The notes below the pieces were generated by a model that saw only the letters and a program-made list of their open reading frames with translations, made no database searches and was not told the DNA's origin. A DNA stretch of 64,000 nt, taken from positions 1,612,001 to 1,676,000 of the forward strand of contig NZ_CP010802.1 of NCBI RefSeq assembly GCF_001278055.1, written 5' to 3'. Position numbers and translations under genes: made by a program. Source of the DNA: Desulfuromonas soudanensis (GTDB taxonomy: Bacteria > Desulfobacterota > Desulfuromonadia > Desulfuromonadales > WTL). This document shows positions 20,402 through 29,563 of the stretch, piece by piece (positions within the stretch are counted from its first letter, which is position 1; each line of letters opens with the position of its first letter).

Positions 20402-20773
20402 ATGAACAAAACAAAAAAAATCATGGCCGTAGACGATTCGCCGAGCATTCGGCAGATGCTCAGCTTCACCCTCAAACAGGCCGGATACGAGGTGGTCGAA
20501 GCGGTGGACGGCAAAGATGCCCTGGCCAAGTTTGCCGCCGAAAATATCCAGATGCTGATTACCGATCTCAACATGCCCAATATGGACGGGATCACCCTGA
20601 TTCGCGAAATCCGCAAAAATTCAGCAAACCGCTTCATGCCGATCATCATGCTGACCACCGAGTCTCAAGAGACCAAGAGGCAGGAGGGGAAGGCGGCCGG
20701 CGCCTCGGCATGGATCGTCAAGCCCTTCAAGCCCGAGCAGCTCCTCGGCGTGGTGCGCATGGTGCTGGCATGA
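20402..20773 (+). CDS. cheY: Chemotaxis response regulator CheY
   Basis: A 123-residue stand-alone receiver: acidic pair at 11-12 (AVDDSPS), phospho-acceptor Asp55 (LITDLNMPNMDG), Thr in MLTTES and Lys in IVKPFKP. All catalytic residues are present. GAGGGAACG gives the ribosome site. The TGA overlaps the ATG of cheA (ATGA), implying coupled translation with its kinase. CheY-P normally acts on a motor; no flagellar gene is in view. Confidence 0.94.
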   Translation: MNKTKKIMAVDDSPSIRQMLSFTLKQAGYEVVEAVDGKDALAKFAAENIQMLITDLNMPNMDGITLIREIRKNSANRFMPIIMLTTESQETKRQEGKAAGASAWIVKPFKPEQLLGVVRMVLA

Positions 20774-22908
20774 TCGACACCTTCAGGGAAACCTTCCGGG
20801 AAGAGGCCCTCGAAATTCTCGCCGAGCTGGAGAACTCCCTGCTGCAACTCGACGAGCAGCCGGAAGACGCCGAGGTGATCGACCGGGTGTTCCGCGCCCT
20901 CCATACCATCAAGGGGGCCGGCGCCATGGCCGGATTTGACGACGTCGCCGACTTTACCCACGACATTGAATCGGTCTACGACCTGGTGCGCAGCGGGCAG
21001 ATTCCGGCGACCTCGGATCTGATCAGTCTGACCCTCGCCGCGCGCGACCAGATCAAGACGATGGTGATCTCCTCCTTCGGCGGTGAAGCGGCCGAGCCTG
21101 TGGAAACCGCGCGCATCATGGAGGCCTTTCGCGCCCTTCTCCCCAGGGTTGCGGCGCCGACCCTGGAGAAGGCGGCTCTTCCTCCTTCGGCCGGGGCCAG
21201 GGGGCCCGAGGTCACCTACCGCATCCGTTTCCGCCCTTCCCGCGAACTTTTCCACCGCGGCATCAATCCCCTGGGCCTCCTGAGGGAACTCGACCGGCGC
21301 GGTCACTGCCGTATCGTCGCCCAGACGGACGTCATCCCGCCTCTGGAGGAACTCGATCCCGAACTCTGCTACACCTACTGGGACGTGATTCTGACCACCA
21401 CCGAGGACATCGAGGACATCCGCGATGTCTTCATTTTCGTCGAGAGCGAAAGCGAGCTGACCATCGACGTCATCGATGACGGAGGACTCCTCGACCAGGA
21501 CGGGGATTACAAGAGGCTCGGCGAAATCCTCGTCGAAAGGGGGGACCTCCCCGCCGAGGATCTTCAGCGGATTCTCGACGAAAAGGAGCGCCTCGGCGAC
21601 ATCCTCCTGGAGCGTAGACTGGTCGACGGCTTCAAGATCGAATCGGCTCTCATCGAGCAGGAGGAGATCAAAGGGTTGCGCCTCGGCCGACAGAACCTCG
21701 AATCGGTGGCCAGCGTCCGGGTGCGCTCGGAAAAACTCGACAATCTGGTCAACCTCATCGGCGAACTGGTGACGGTCCAGGCCCGCCTCACCCAGACGGC
21801 CGCCGGGAGCCGGAATGCGGAACTGGAGGCCATCGCCGAGGAGGTCGAGCGGCTGACCTGGGACCTGCGGGATCAGGTCCTCAACATCCGCATGCTCCCC
21901 ATCGGCAGCACCTTCAGCAAATTCAAACGCCTGGTCCGCGATCTCTCTTCCGAACTCGGCAAGAACGTATCGCTGGTGACCGAAGGGGCCGAAACCGAAC
22001 TCGACAAGACGGTGATCGAGCGTCTCCACGATCCGCTGGTCCATCTGATTCGCAACTGCGTCGACCATGGCATCGAAAAGCCCCAGGAGCGCGCCGCCAA
22101 AGGAAAGGCCTCCCAGGGGAAGGTCTATCTCTCCGCGTCCCATTCCGGCGCCACGGTGATTCTCGAGGTCAGAGACAACGGCGCCGGCCTCAACCGGGGG
22201 GCAATCCGCGCCAGGGCGGTGAAGCGCGGCCTGCTCCCCCCCGAAGGGGAGATCTCCGATCGCGAACTCTTCAAACTCATCTTCCTCCCCGGCTTCTCCA
22301 CCGCAGAAAAGATTTCCACCGTTTCCGGGCGCGGGGTCGGCCTCGATGTGGTGCGACGGGTCATCGAGGAGATGCGCGGCACCGTCGAGGTCTCCAGTCC
22401 CGATGGCGAGGGGACGGTCTTTACCATCAAGCTCCCCCTGACCCTGGCCATCATCGACGGACTGCTGGTGAAAATCGGTGCCGAATCCTACGTTTTTCCG
22501 CTCTCCGCCGTGGAGGAATGCATCGAACTCAAAGGGGAGGACGCCGCCCGCAGCCACGGTCGCAACCTCGTCAATCTCCGCGGCGAGATCATCCCCTATA
22601 TCCGGCTGCGGGATCAGTTTTCCGTCCACGGGGTTCCCCCGGAGATCGAACAGATCGTTGTGGTGCAGCTGGCCAGCCAGCGGGTCGGCTTCGTCGTCGA
22701 TCAGGTCGTCGGCGAGCACCAGACGGTGATCAAGTCCCTCGGCCGCATGTATCAGGGGGTCTCCGGTCTTTCGGGAGCGACCATCCTCGGCAACGGCAGT
22801 GTCGCCCTGATCCTCGATCTGCGCCAGCTCCTGCAGATGCAGGAGGAGGCCGAGGACCTCTTTTCCGAGGGTCTTCAGCAGAGTCTGCGACAGATGACCA
22901 GAAGTTAA
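20770..22908 (+). CDS. cheA: Chemotaxis histidine kinase CheA
   Basis: 712 aa. The Hpt domain carries phospho-acceptor His45 (FRALHTIKGAGAMAG). A P2-like domain (about 135-245, TYRIRFRPSRELFHRGINPLGLLREL) is followed by a linker, P3 dimerization helices (RVRSEKLDNLVNLIGELVTVQARL), an HATPase with HLIRNCVDHGIE and GRGVGLDVVRR, and a C-terminal CheW-like domain. The linker has two MshEN/Hypothetical-like segments (RLGEILVERGDLPAEDLQ). The start is the ATG overlapping cheY; the frame extends 20 codons further upstream inside cheY without family support. Confidence 0.94.
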   Translation: MIDTFRETFREEALEILAELENSLLQLDEQPEDAEVIDRVFRALHTIKGAGAMAGFDDVADFTHDIESVYDLVRSGQIPATSDLISLTLAARDQIKTMVISSFGGEAAEPVETARIMEAFRALLPRVAAPTLEKAALPPSAGARGPEVTYRIRFRPSRELFHRGINPLGLLRELDRRGHCRIVAQTDVIPPLEELDPELCYTYWDVILTTTEDIEDIRDVFIFVESESELTIDVIDDGGLLDQDGDYKRLGEILVERGDLPAEDLQRILDEKERLGDILLERRLVDGFKIESALIEQEEIKGLRLGRQNLESVASVRVRSEKLDNLVNLIGELVTVQARLTQTAAGSRNAELEAIAEEVERLTWDLRDQVLNIRMLPIGSTFSKFKRLVRDLSSELGKNVSLVTEGAETELDKTVIERLHDPLVHLIRNCVDHGIEKPQERAAKGKASQGKVYLSASHSGATVILEVRDNGAGLNRGAIRARAVKRGLLPPEGEISDRELFKLIFLPGFSTAEKISTVSGRGVGLDVVRRVIEEMRGTVEVSSPDGEGTVFTIKLPLTLAIIDGLLVKIGAESYVFPLSAVEECIELKGEDAARSHGRNLVNLRGEIIPYIRLRDQFSVHGVPPEIEQIVVVQLASQRVGFVVDQVVGEHQTVIKSLGRMYQGVSGLSGATILGNGSVALILDLRQLLQMQEEAEDLFSEGLQQSLRQMTRS

Positions 22909-22975
22909 ACAACGGGTTTCAATTCAAACAGGGACCCTGTCTTTGGAAGGTCTCTAAAAAGAGAGGGAGGGGCGT

Positions 22976-25177
22976 GTGAACATCTTTGCCAAATTGACCG
23001 GGGCCTTCGCCATCGTCGCCGTTATCTGCGCAATGGTCGGCACCGTCGGCTGGTACGGAATCGACAGGACCGAGGAGAGTCTGGCCACGGTCAGCGACGT
23101 CAAGCTTCCGGGGATTCAGGGTCTCGGGCTGATCATGGAGTCGATGAACGCCATCAAGTCCGCCGAGCGCACCCTCCTCATTTCCGGGCTGACCTTGGAA
23201 GATCGTCGTCATGAAATGGACAACCTTACGACGCGCCGGGCCGAGTTGCAGGAAGGTTTCGACATGTACGCACCCCTGCCGAAGGATCCAAGGGAAGAGG
23301 TCCTGTGGAACAAGATCGTTCCTGCTCTGGAGACCTGGACGGGGGAGCACGATAAACTGATCGGCTTTTCCTCCCATATCACCCTGGACGATGTGGAGCA
23401 GCTTCAGGCGGCCCTGTTTACCCGCAAAATGGACCATTTCCAATGGGCTTGGGGCCTGGAGTCGACCATCGCCGACAACGAGCAATTCACCGGGCAGCTC
23501 AATCCCGAACTCTGCCGGCTCGGCGAATGGCTCAAGGGTTACACCACCGAGGATGCCAAGTTCAAGGGGATCCTGGAGAAATTCAGGGAACCCCACGAGC
23601 GGCTGCACAAGTTCGGCCATACCATCAACGGTCTGATCGCCGCAGGGAACCAGGAGCGGGCCCATAGCGTCTATAATTCAGAGGTTATACCCGTTCTCGC
23701 CGAAGTCAGCGGCATCTTTGATGACGCGATGGGTTATGTCAATAACGACCTGGAGAGCCTTCATCAGGCCTCGGCCATCGGCTTCGGCAGCGGCCGCAGC
23801 TCCTTTAACGCCCTGATGGCGCTCCTTGACGAGTTGACCCCCCTGAACCGGCAGCTCGCCGCGGAGGAACGGGCTACGGCGGCACAACAAGCCGGTCAGA
23901 GCAAGGGACTGGCGGTGGCCGCCGTTCTGCTCGGCGCACTCATCGCCATGGTCTTCGGTTTCCTCATCTCCCGGGGGATCGCCAGGCCGATGAACCTCGG
24001 CCTGCAACTGGCCGAAGAGATCGCCAAGGGCGACTTCCGCATGCGTCTCAACCTCAACCGCAAGGACGAAATCGGCCGCCTCTGCAATGCCCTCGACGAT
24101 ATGGCCGTCAGTCTGCAAAGTTCCGCCGATCTCGCCGGCGAGATCTCCCGGGGGAATCTCACCGTCGATGTGCAGCTCGCCTCGGACAAGGACCAGCTCG
24201 GGACGGCGCTGAAGAGCATGGTGCAGATTCTCAACGACGTGATCGGGCAGGTGCGGGGCGCCACGGACAACGTCTCCTCCGGCAGCCTGGGGATGAGCGC
24301 CTCTTCCCAGGAAATGTCCCAGGGCGCCTCCGAACAGGCGGCGGCGGCCGAGGAGGCCTCCTCCTCCATCGAGGAGATGACGGCCAATATCCGCCAGAAC
24401 GCCGAGAACGCCATGCAGACGGAGAAGATCGCCATCAAGGCGGCCCAGGACACCCGGGAGGGGGGAGTTGCGGTCAAGGAGACCGTCGGCGCTATGAAGC
24501 AGATCGCCAACAAGATCATGATCATCGAGGAAATCTCCCGCCAGACCAACCTGCTGGCTCTCAACGCCGCCATCGAGGCGGCCCGGGCCGGGGAGCACGG
24601 CAAGGGGTTTGCGGTGGTTGCCGCCGAGGTGCGCAAGCTCGCCGAGCGGAGCCAGATCGCCGCCGGAGAGATCAGCGGCCTCTCGGTCACCAGCGTCGAG
24701 GTCGCCGAACGAGCGGGAAAACTCCTCGACGTCATCGTCCCCAATATCCAGAAGACCGCCGAACTGGTTCAGGAGATCAGCGCCGCCAGCCGCGAACAGG
24801 ACGCCGGCGCCGAGCAGATCAACAAGGCGATCCAGCAGCTCGACATGGTCATCCAGCAGAATGCTTCGGCTTCCGAGGAAATGGCCTCCACGGCCGAGGA
24901 GCTCTCCAGCCAGAGCGAGCAGCTGCAGGAGATGATCTCCTTCTTCTCCATGGCCGACTCCCTCCAGGGGAAAGGGCGCAAACGCCTCGGCGTCACCCAG
25001 GAGAAAAAGACCGCGGCGGAGAAGCTGCGCATCGCCCATTTGAAAAAAGACGAAGGGGCGCCGGCGCGATCCGGAGTCTTTACCGGCAAGAACGGTTCTG
25101 ATACTATGCCCGGCGGCGTCAGTCTCAACCTCGACGGTCGCGGGGACAAACTGGACGACGATTTCATGAGCTTTTAG
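22976..25177 (+). CDS. Methyl-accepting chemotaxis protein with periplasmic CZB zinc-binding domain
   Basis: 733 aa with a GTG start after GAGGGAGGGG. TM1 (about 7-26) and TM2 (about 311-334) flank a large periplasmic sensor. Within it, His154 (DHFQW), Cys180 (CRLGEW), His207 and His211 (HERLH) match the His-Cys-His-His zinc set of the chemoreceptor zinc-binding (CZB) domain. HAMP follows TM2, then the cytoplasmic hairpin with the CheA/CheW contact tip [26 protein letters not shown] domains are more often cytoplasmic; here topology puts it outside. The C-terminus lacks an obvious NWETF-type CheR tether. Confidence 0.92.
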   Translation: MNIFAKLTGAFAIVAVICAMVGTVGWYGIDRTEESLATVSDVKLPGIQGLGLIMESMNAIKSAERTLLISGLTLEDRRHEMDNLTTRRAELQEGFDMYAPLPKDPREEVLWNKIVPALETWTGEHDKLIGFSSHITLDDVEQLQAALFTRKMDHFQWAWGLESTIADNEQFTGQLNPELCRLGEWLKGYTTEDAKFKGILEKFREPHERLHKFGHTINGLIAAGNQERAHSVYNSEVIPVLAEVSGIFDDAMGYVNNDLESLHQASAIGFGSGRSSFNALMALLDELTPLNRQLAAEERATAAQQAGQSKGLAVAAVLLGALIAMVFGFLISRGIARPMNLGLQLAEEIAKGDFRMRLNLNRKDEIGRLCNALDDMAVSLQSSADLAGEISRGNLTVDVQLASDKDQLGTALKSMVQILNDVIGQVRGATDNVSSGSLGMSASSQEMSQGASEQAAAAEEASSSIEEMTANIRQNAENAMQTEKIAIKAAQDTREGGVAVKETVGAMKQIANKIMIIEEISRQTNLLALNAAIEAARAGEHGKGFAVVAAEVRKLAERSQIAAGEISGLSVTSVEVAERAGKLLDVIVPNIQKTAELVQEISAASREQDAGAEQINKAIQQLDMVIQQNASASEEMASTAEELSSQSEQLQEMISFFSMADSLQGKGRKRLGVTQEKKTAAEKLRIAHLKKDEGAPARSGVFTGKNGSDTMPGGVSLNLDGRGDKLDDDFMSF

Positions 25178-25203
25178 GAACCAACGTCATCAGGAGAATC
25201 GAT

Positions 25204-25704
25204 ATGAGTATGGCAAAAACAGAGGATGTCCAGCAGTATGTGACGTTCAAGCTCGGCGACGAATGTTTTGCCGTCGAGGTGAGCCGGGCCCGGGAGATTC
25301 TCGACTTTCGCGAGGTGACCCGGGTTCCCCAGACCCCCAAATTCATGCTCGGGGTTCTCAATCTGCGAGGGAGCGTTGTTCCCGTCATCGACATGCGCCT
25401 CAAACTGGGGATGCCCGCCACGGAAAAGACGGTCAATACCTGCATCATCGTCATGGAGATCCAGGTCGACGGCGATGTGCTGGTTGTCGGGGCGCTGGCC
25501 GATTCGGTTCAGGAGGTGAGCGAATTCGACCCGGAGCAGATCGAACCGCCGCCGCGGATCGGCTCGCGGCTCAAGACCGAATATATCCGCGGCATGAGCA
25601 ACGTCGACGGACAGTTCATCATCATCCTCGATATCGACCGGGTCTTTTCGGCGGAGGAACTGACGCTGGTGGCGAGCGCCGGTGAAGAGGCCGAGGCGAG
25701 TTGA
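25204..25704 (+). CDS. cheW: Chemotaxis coupling protein CheW
   Basis: A 166-residue CheW: VTFKLGDECFAVEVSRAREIL at the N-terminus, the VPQTPKFMLGVLNLRGSVVPVIDMRLKLG core and VDGQFIIILDIDRVF near the end. It couples the receptor to CheA. It lies 26 bp after the receptor gene. An AGGAGAAT site precedes the ATG at 25204. Confidence 0.94.
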   Translation: MSMAKTEDVQQYVTFKLGDECFAVEVSRAREILDFREVTRVPQTPKFMLGVLNLRGSVVPVIDMRLKLGMPATEKTVNTCIIVMEIQVDGDVLVVGALADSVQEVSEFDPEQIEPPPRIGSRLKTEYIRGMSNVDGQFIIILDIDRVFSAEELTLVASAGEEAEAS

Positions 25705-25708
25705 GACG

Positions 25709-26581
25709 GTGACGGCGGAAGTGACCAATCAGGGATCCGACCGGGGAATGCCGTCCATCTCGGACAGCGGCTTCCGTCGTTTCAGCGAGCTCATCTATTC
25801 TTTGTGCGGCATCAAGCTCCCGCCGCACAAGAAGACCATGCTCGAGGCGCGGCTGCGGCGAAGGCTGCGCAGCCTCGGCTTCGGCACCTTTGACGAGTAC
25901 GGGGAGTACGTCTTCAGCCCCGAGGGGATGGAGAACGAGCTGGTCAGCATGATCAACGAGGTGACCACCAACAAGACCGATTTTTTCCGGGAGCCGGCCC
26001 ACTACCCCTTTCTCGTCGACAAGGTCCTGCCGGCCCTGATGCGCGACTTCGAGGTGGGGATCGGCCGTCCCCTGCGCCTGTGGAGCGCCGGCTGTTCCAC
26101 CGGCGAGGAACCCTACACCCTGGCCATGGTCCTCAGCGAATTTGCCGACAGGGTCCCGGATTTCGATTTTTCCATATTCGCCACCGATATCTCCACCAAG
26201 GTCCTCGAAGCCGCCCGCCTCGGGATCTATCGTCTCGACAAGGTCGAACCGGTTCCCGAGGGGCTGAAGAAAAAATATCTGCTGCGCAGCCGCGATCCGG
26301 AAAAGAAGGAGGTACGGATCGTTCCTGCGCTTCGGGGGCGCGTCGCCTTCCGGCGTCTCAACTTCATGGACGAGGATTTCGGGCTCACCGAATCCTTCGA
26401 CATCATCTTCTGCCGCAACGTGATCATCTATTTCGACCGGCCGACCCAGGAGCGCCTGCTGAAGCGATTCTGTGAGCATCTCCCCAGGGATCGCTACATC
26501 TTCATGGGGCATTCCGAAACCCTCAACGGCCTGCGCCTTCCTCTCAAGCAGGTCGCTCCGTCCATCTACCAGAGAATCTGA
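25709..26581 (+). CDS. cheR: Chemoreceptor methyltransferase CheR
   Basis: A 290-residue SAM-dependent glutamate methyltransferase. The N-terminal helical domain (FSELIYSLCGIKLPPHKKTMLEARLRRRLRSLG) and EVTTNKTDFFREPAHY precede the Rossmann core with LWSAGCSTGEEPYTLAM and FDIIFCRNVIIYFDRP. Start is uncertain: a GTG at 25709, 5 bp after cheW ends, is chosen; the frame also opens at GTG 25682, overlapping cheW, and ATG at 25748 is possible. It adapts the receptor together with CheB and CheD. Confidence 0.93.
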   Translation: MTAEVTNQGSDRGMPSISDSGFRRFSELIYSLCGIKLPPHKKTMLEARLRRRLRSLGFGTFDEYGEYVFSPEGMENELVSMINEVTTNKTDFFREPAHYPFLVDKVLPALMRDFEVGIGRPLRLWSAGCSTGEEPYTLAMVLSEFADRVPDFDFSIFATDISTKVLEAARLGIYRLDKVEPVPEGLKKKYLLRSRDPEKKEVRIVPALRGRVAFRRLNFMDEDFGLTESFDIIFCRNVIIYFDRPTQERLLKRFCEHLPRDRYIFMGHSETLNGLRLPLKQVAPSIYQRI

Positions 26582-26587
26582 GGCGGC

Positions 26588-27754
26588 ATGGCTGCATCAT
26601 CCAGAATCAAGGTACTGATCGTCGATGACTCGGCGGTGGTGCGTCAGGTGCTCACGGCGATTCTGGCCACCGATTCCGCCATCGAAGTCATCGGTGTCGC
26701 GGCCGATCCCCTGATCGCGGCGGAGAAGATCCGTCAGCAGCGACCCGACGTCATCACCCTCGATGTCGAAATGCCGCGAATGGACGGCCTGACTTTCCTG
26801 CAGAAGATCATGAGCCAGCATCCCATTCCGGTGGTGATGTGCTCGAGCCTGACGGAAAAAGGAGCCGAAGCGTCCTTCCGGGCCCTGCAATACGGCGCGG
26901 TCGACATCATCAACAAGCCGCGCCTCGGCGCCAAGCAGTATCTTGAGGATTCGGCGCTGCAGATCTGCGATACGGTCAAGGCCGCGGCCCAGGCGCGGCT
27001 CAGGCCCCTGAGCGACCGCTCCCACACCCTCGAGCCGAAGCTCAACGCCGACGCCGTTATCCGTCGCGTCCCGGTGGGGGAGAGTTTCAAAACCACCGAT
27101 AAGGTCGTGGCCGTCGGCGCTTCGACGGGGGGCACCGAAGCGCTGCGCCTCTTCCTCGAGGCCCTGCCGCACGACGCTCCGGGAATCGTCATCGTCCAGC
27201 ACATGCCCGAGCATTTTACCGCCGCCTTCGCCAAGCGCCTCAACGGCCTCTGCCGGGTGGCGGTCAAGGAGGCGGTCAACGGTGACACCGTCATCCCCGG
27301 GCGGGCGCTCATTGCCCCGGGCAACCGCCACATGCTCCTCAAACGGAGCGGCGCCCGCTATTATGTCGAGGTCACCGACGGGCCCCTGGTCTGTCGCCAC
27401 CGCCCCTCCGTCGACGTCCTCTTTCGCTCCGTGGCCCGCTATGCGGGGAAAAACGCCATCGGGGTGATCATGACCGGGATGGGAGACGACGGAGCGCGGG
27501 GGATGCTGGAGATGAAGGAGGCCGGAGGGTACAACCTGGCCCAGGACGAGGAGTCCTGCATCGTCTTCGGCATGCCGAAGGAGGCGATCAAGGCCGGTGC
27601 GGTCCACCTGGTGCTGCCCCTGGAGAAGATCGCTCCGGCCGTTCTGAGGGCACAGCTCCTCCTCGATGCCGCACCCGGCGAACGGGGGCGCAAGGAACAA
27701 CAGCTTCGCGATGCCATTTACACCCTTGGGGGAACCGATGCAAAAACTCACTGA
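26588..27754 (+). CDS. cheB: Chemotaxis-specific methylesterase CheB
   Basis: 388 aa: receiver domain (acidic pair in IVDDSAVVR, acceptor Asp59 in [11 protein letters not shown]), linker, and methylesterase domain with the catalytic triad Ser179 (GASTGGTEA), His in VQHMPEHFT, and Asp in [12 protein letters not shown]. It removes methyl groups from, and deamidates, chemoreceptors. It follows cheR by 6 bp and overlaps the next gene by 17 bp. Confidence 0.95.
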   Translation: MAASSRIKVLIVDDSAVVRQVLTAILATDSAIEVIGVAADPLIAAEKIRQQRPDVITLDVEMPRMDGLTFLQKIMSQHPIPVVMCSSLTEKGAEASFRALQYGAVDIINKPRLGAKQYLEDSALQICDTVKAAAQARLRPLSDRSHTLEPKLNADAVIRRVPVGESFKTTDKVVAVGASTGGTEALRLFLEALPHDAPGIVIVQHMPEHFTAAFAKRLNGLCRVAVKEAVNGDTVIPGRALIAPGNRHMLLKRSGARYYVEVTDGPLVCRHRPSVDVLFRSVARYAGKNAIGVIMTGMGDDGARGMLEMKEAGGYNLAQDEESCIVFGMPKEAIKAGAVHLVLPLEKIAPAVLRAQLLLDAAPGERGRKEQQLRDAIYTLGGTDAKTH

Positions 27755-28616
27755 TGATGAACTGATTCTGGAGCTCAAGGCGCGCTTCGAGTTCCAGCGC
27801 AAGGCCTTAAACGATCTGACGGGTCTCACCCGGCAGCTGGAAACGACCAATAGGAAACTCCAGGAGTCCGAAGCGCTCAAGAGCCATTTTCTGGCCAATA
27901 TCCGCAACGAGATCAACAACCCCTTGACCTCCATCATCGGCCTCTCCGGCCAGCTGATGGAGGACGATCGAGCGCCGGAGAATGTGGCGATGGTCAGCCG
28001 CATGATCTACTGCGAGGCTTTTAACCTCGATTTCCAGCTGCAGAACATCCTCATGGCCGCGGAGCTCGAGGCCGGTGAATCCCGCCCCTCCTTCAACCGG
28101 GTCGATGTCGTCGGCGTTCTCGGTCGCATTCTCGATCTCCTCGGTCACAAGATCGGCGAAAAAGGGGTGACCGTCCGCAGGGAGGCCCCCGAGACGCTTC
28201 TCTTTACCACCGACCCCCAGAACTTTCATCTGATGCTCATCAATCTGCTGGCCAACGCCATCGAATTCAGTCCCGTCGGCGGCGAAATCGAGGTGAGCCT
28301 CCGCGTGGATGCCGGGGGGTTGGAAGTCTCGGTGCGCGACCAGGGCCCCGGGGTCGATCCCAAGCACCGGGAGAGAATTTTCGACCGATTCCGTCAGGTC
28401 GATGAGAGCAGCACCAAAATGCATCCCGGCCACGGTCTCGGCCTGAGCATCGTCAAGGCCCTGGCCGAACTTTTCGGCGGATGCGTGCTGCTCGGCGATG
28501 CCGACGGCGGCGGGACTCTTTTCCGGTTCACACTTCCCGAACCGGCCGTCCCCGTCTCCGACGTTCTCTCCCAGGAGGGGAACCTCTTCTTCTTCGATCA
28601 ACCGGAAACCTTCTGA
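27738..28616 (+). CDS. Histidine-kinase-like ATPase lacking the phospho-acceptor His
   Basis: 292 aa without membrane segments. A coiled-coil start ([26 protein letters not shown]) leads into a HisKA-type helix that reads [13 protein letters not shown] where kinases read FLANMSHEIRTPL: Asn57 replaces the histidine. The ATPase domain is complete, with N box (LLANAIEFS), G1 (DQGPGV), F (FDRFRQVD) and G2 (GHGLGLSI). It may therefore bind ATP but not autophosphorylate in the usual way; a phosphatase, STAS kinase or regulatory role is possible. It overlaps cheB by 17 bp and precedes cheD by 7 bp. Confidence 0.85.
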   Translation: MQKLTDDELILELKARFEFQRKALNDLTGLTRQLETTNRKLQESEALKSHFLANIRNEINNPLTSIIGLSGQLMEDDRAPENVAMVSRMIYCEAFNLDFQLQNILMAAELEAGESRPSFNRVDVVGVLGRILDLLGHKIGEKGVTVRREAPETLLFTTDPQNFHLMLINLLANAIEFSPVGGEIEVSLRVDAGGLEVSVRDQGPGVDPKHRERIFDRFRQVDESSTKMHPGHGLGLSIVKALAELFGGCVLLGDADGGGTLFRFTLPEPAVPVSDVLSQEGNLFFFDQPETF

Positions 28617-28623
28617 AGGCCGG

Positions 28624-29136
28624 GTGCAGACTTTGGATACGGAAACGACCGACAAAACCCACTACCTTTATCCTGGCGGCCTCTTCTCCAGTGCCGAGCC
28701 GCACCGGGTGACGACGGTTCTCGGCTCCTGCATTTCGGTCTGTCTCTGGGATGCCGAAACCAGGATCGGCGGGATCAACCATTACCTGCTTCCGCTGTGG
28801 AACGGCGAGGGCCTCGCTACGCCCCGCTACGGCAATATCGCCATCACCCGGCTGATCGAAAAGCTCCTCCTCCTCGGCTGCGCCCGCAAGAGTCTGCGGG
28901 CCAAGGTCTTCGGCGGCGCGTCGATGCTGGAAAACACCAGGGGGCTTCTGGCCGTCGGCGAGCGCAACATCTCCCTGGCGATGAGCACCCTCGCCGAACA
29001 GCGCATCCCCGTGATCAGCAACGACGTCGGAGGGTTCGTCGGGCGCAAGATTATTTTCGATACCGCCACCGGCGCCGTTCTCCTTCGTCGTAACCGCGGC
29101 ATCCTCATGCCGTCCCGGACCGCTGCCGAACCCTGA
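28624..29136 (+). CDS. cheD: Chemoreceptor glutamine deamidase CheD
   Basis: 170 aa. Catalytic Cys36 (VLGSCISVCLWD) and His53 (GGINHYLLP) with the GGASML segment match CheD, which deamidates receptor glutamines and in some species also interacts with CheC. A GTG at 28624 with GAAGG 4 bp upstream is chosen; a TTG at 28633 is an alternative. It is the last gene of the cluster; no cheC is present in the window. Confidence 0.92.
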   Translation: MQTLDTETTDKTHYLYPGGLFSSAEPHRVTTVLGSCISVCLWDAETRIGGINHYLLPLWNGEGLATPRYGNIAITRLIEKLLLLGCARKSLRAKVFGGASMLENTRGLLAVGERNISLAMSTLAEQRIPVISNDVGGFVGRKIIFDTATGAVLLRRNRGILMPSRTAAEP

Positions 29137-29398
29137 GGGGGACCGGGGCAGAAGTCGCCATCCGGCTGAGGTTGCTCCTTCCCCCCTCCCTGCCGCCGTT
29201 TTCGGCAGGGCGCCGGCCACCCCGCATCTTTTCATCCTTCCTGCCGGGGGGAGCCTCGGCTTCCCCTTTTATTTCCGTTACTTTTCCCAGCTTTTTTTCG
29301 CGCAATACGTGCGACCTGTCGGCTCCATTGCCCGCCTGCGGCATAAGATGAGCGAACCCCGCGTATAAAAATCCGACCAGCATCAGCATCTCAAACAT
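29105..29398 (-). CDS. Small single-pass membrane protein, unknown
   Basis: 97 aa. One hydrophobic helix at the N-terminus (MFEMLMLVGFLYAGFAHLMP), then a long charged, Gly/Arg/Pro-rich tail. The start is supported by a perfect GGGAGG six bases upstream of the ATG. The gene converges on cheD and their ends overlap by 32 bp, so the last third could be a chance extension. No family recognised. Confidence 0.45.
   Translation of the reverse strand: MFEMLMLVGFLYAGFAHLMPQAGNGADRSHVLREKKLGKVTEIKGEAEAPPGRKDEKMRGGRRPAENGGREGGRSNLSRMATSAPVPLRVRQRSGTA
29188..29210. terminator. Hairpin downstream of cheD
   Basis: CCCTGCCG pairs with CGGCAGGG over a T-rich loop, 51 bp past the cheD stop. No T tract follows, so it is only a possible terminator of the chemosensory operon. 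Confidence 0.35.
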
Positions 29399-29563
29399 CG
29401 TCATCCTCCCTCGTTTCGTATTGCAAGTCTCCCCCGCTGTTGTGACAGAATATGTCGCGCGCCCGTCGTCCTTTGCTTTTGCCCGGCGCTGGTGTATAAA
29501 TGGCGCGGATTTTCTATCGCAGCGCTGCCCTGCTCTGACAGAGCGACAGCCGAAAGGAACAAC

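Noticed and set aside
20665-22719. A 684-codon antisense frame over cheA
   Set aside because: Same mirror effect; cheA has full domain support.
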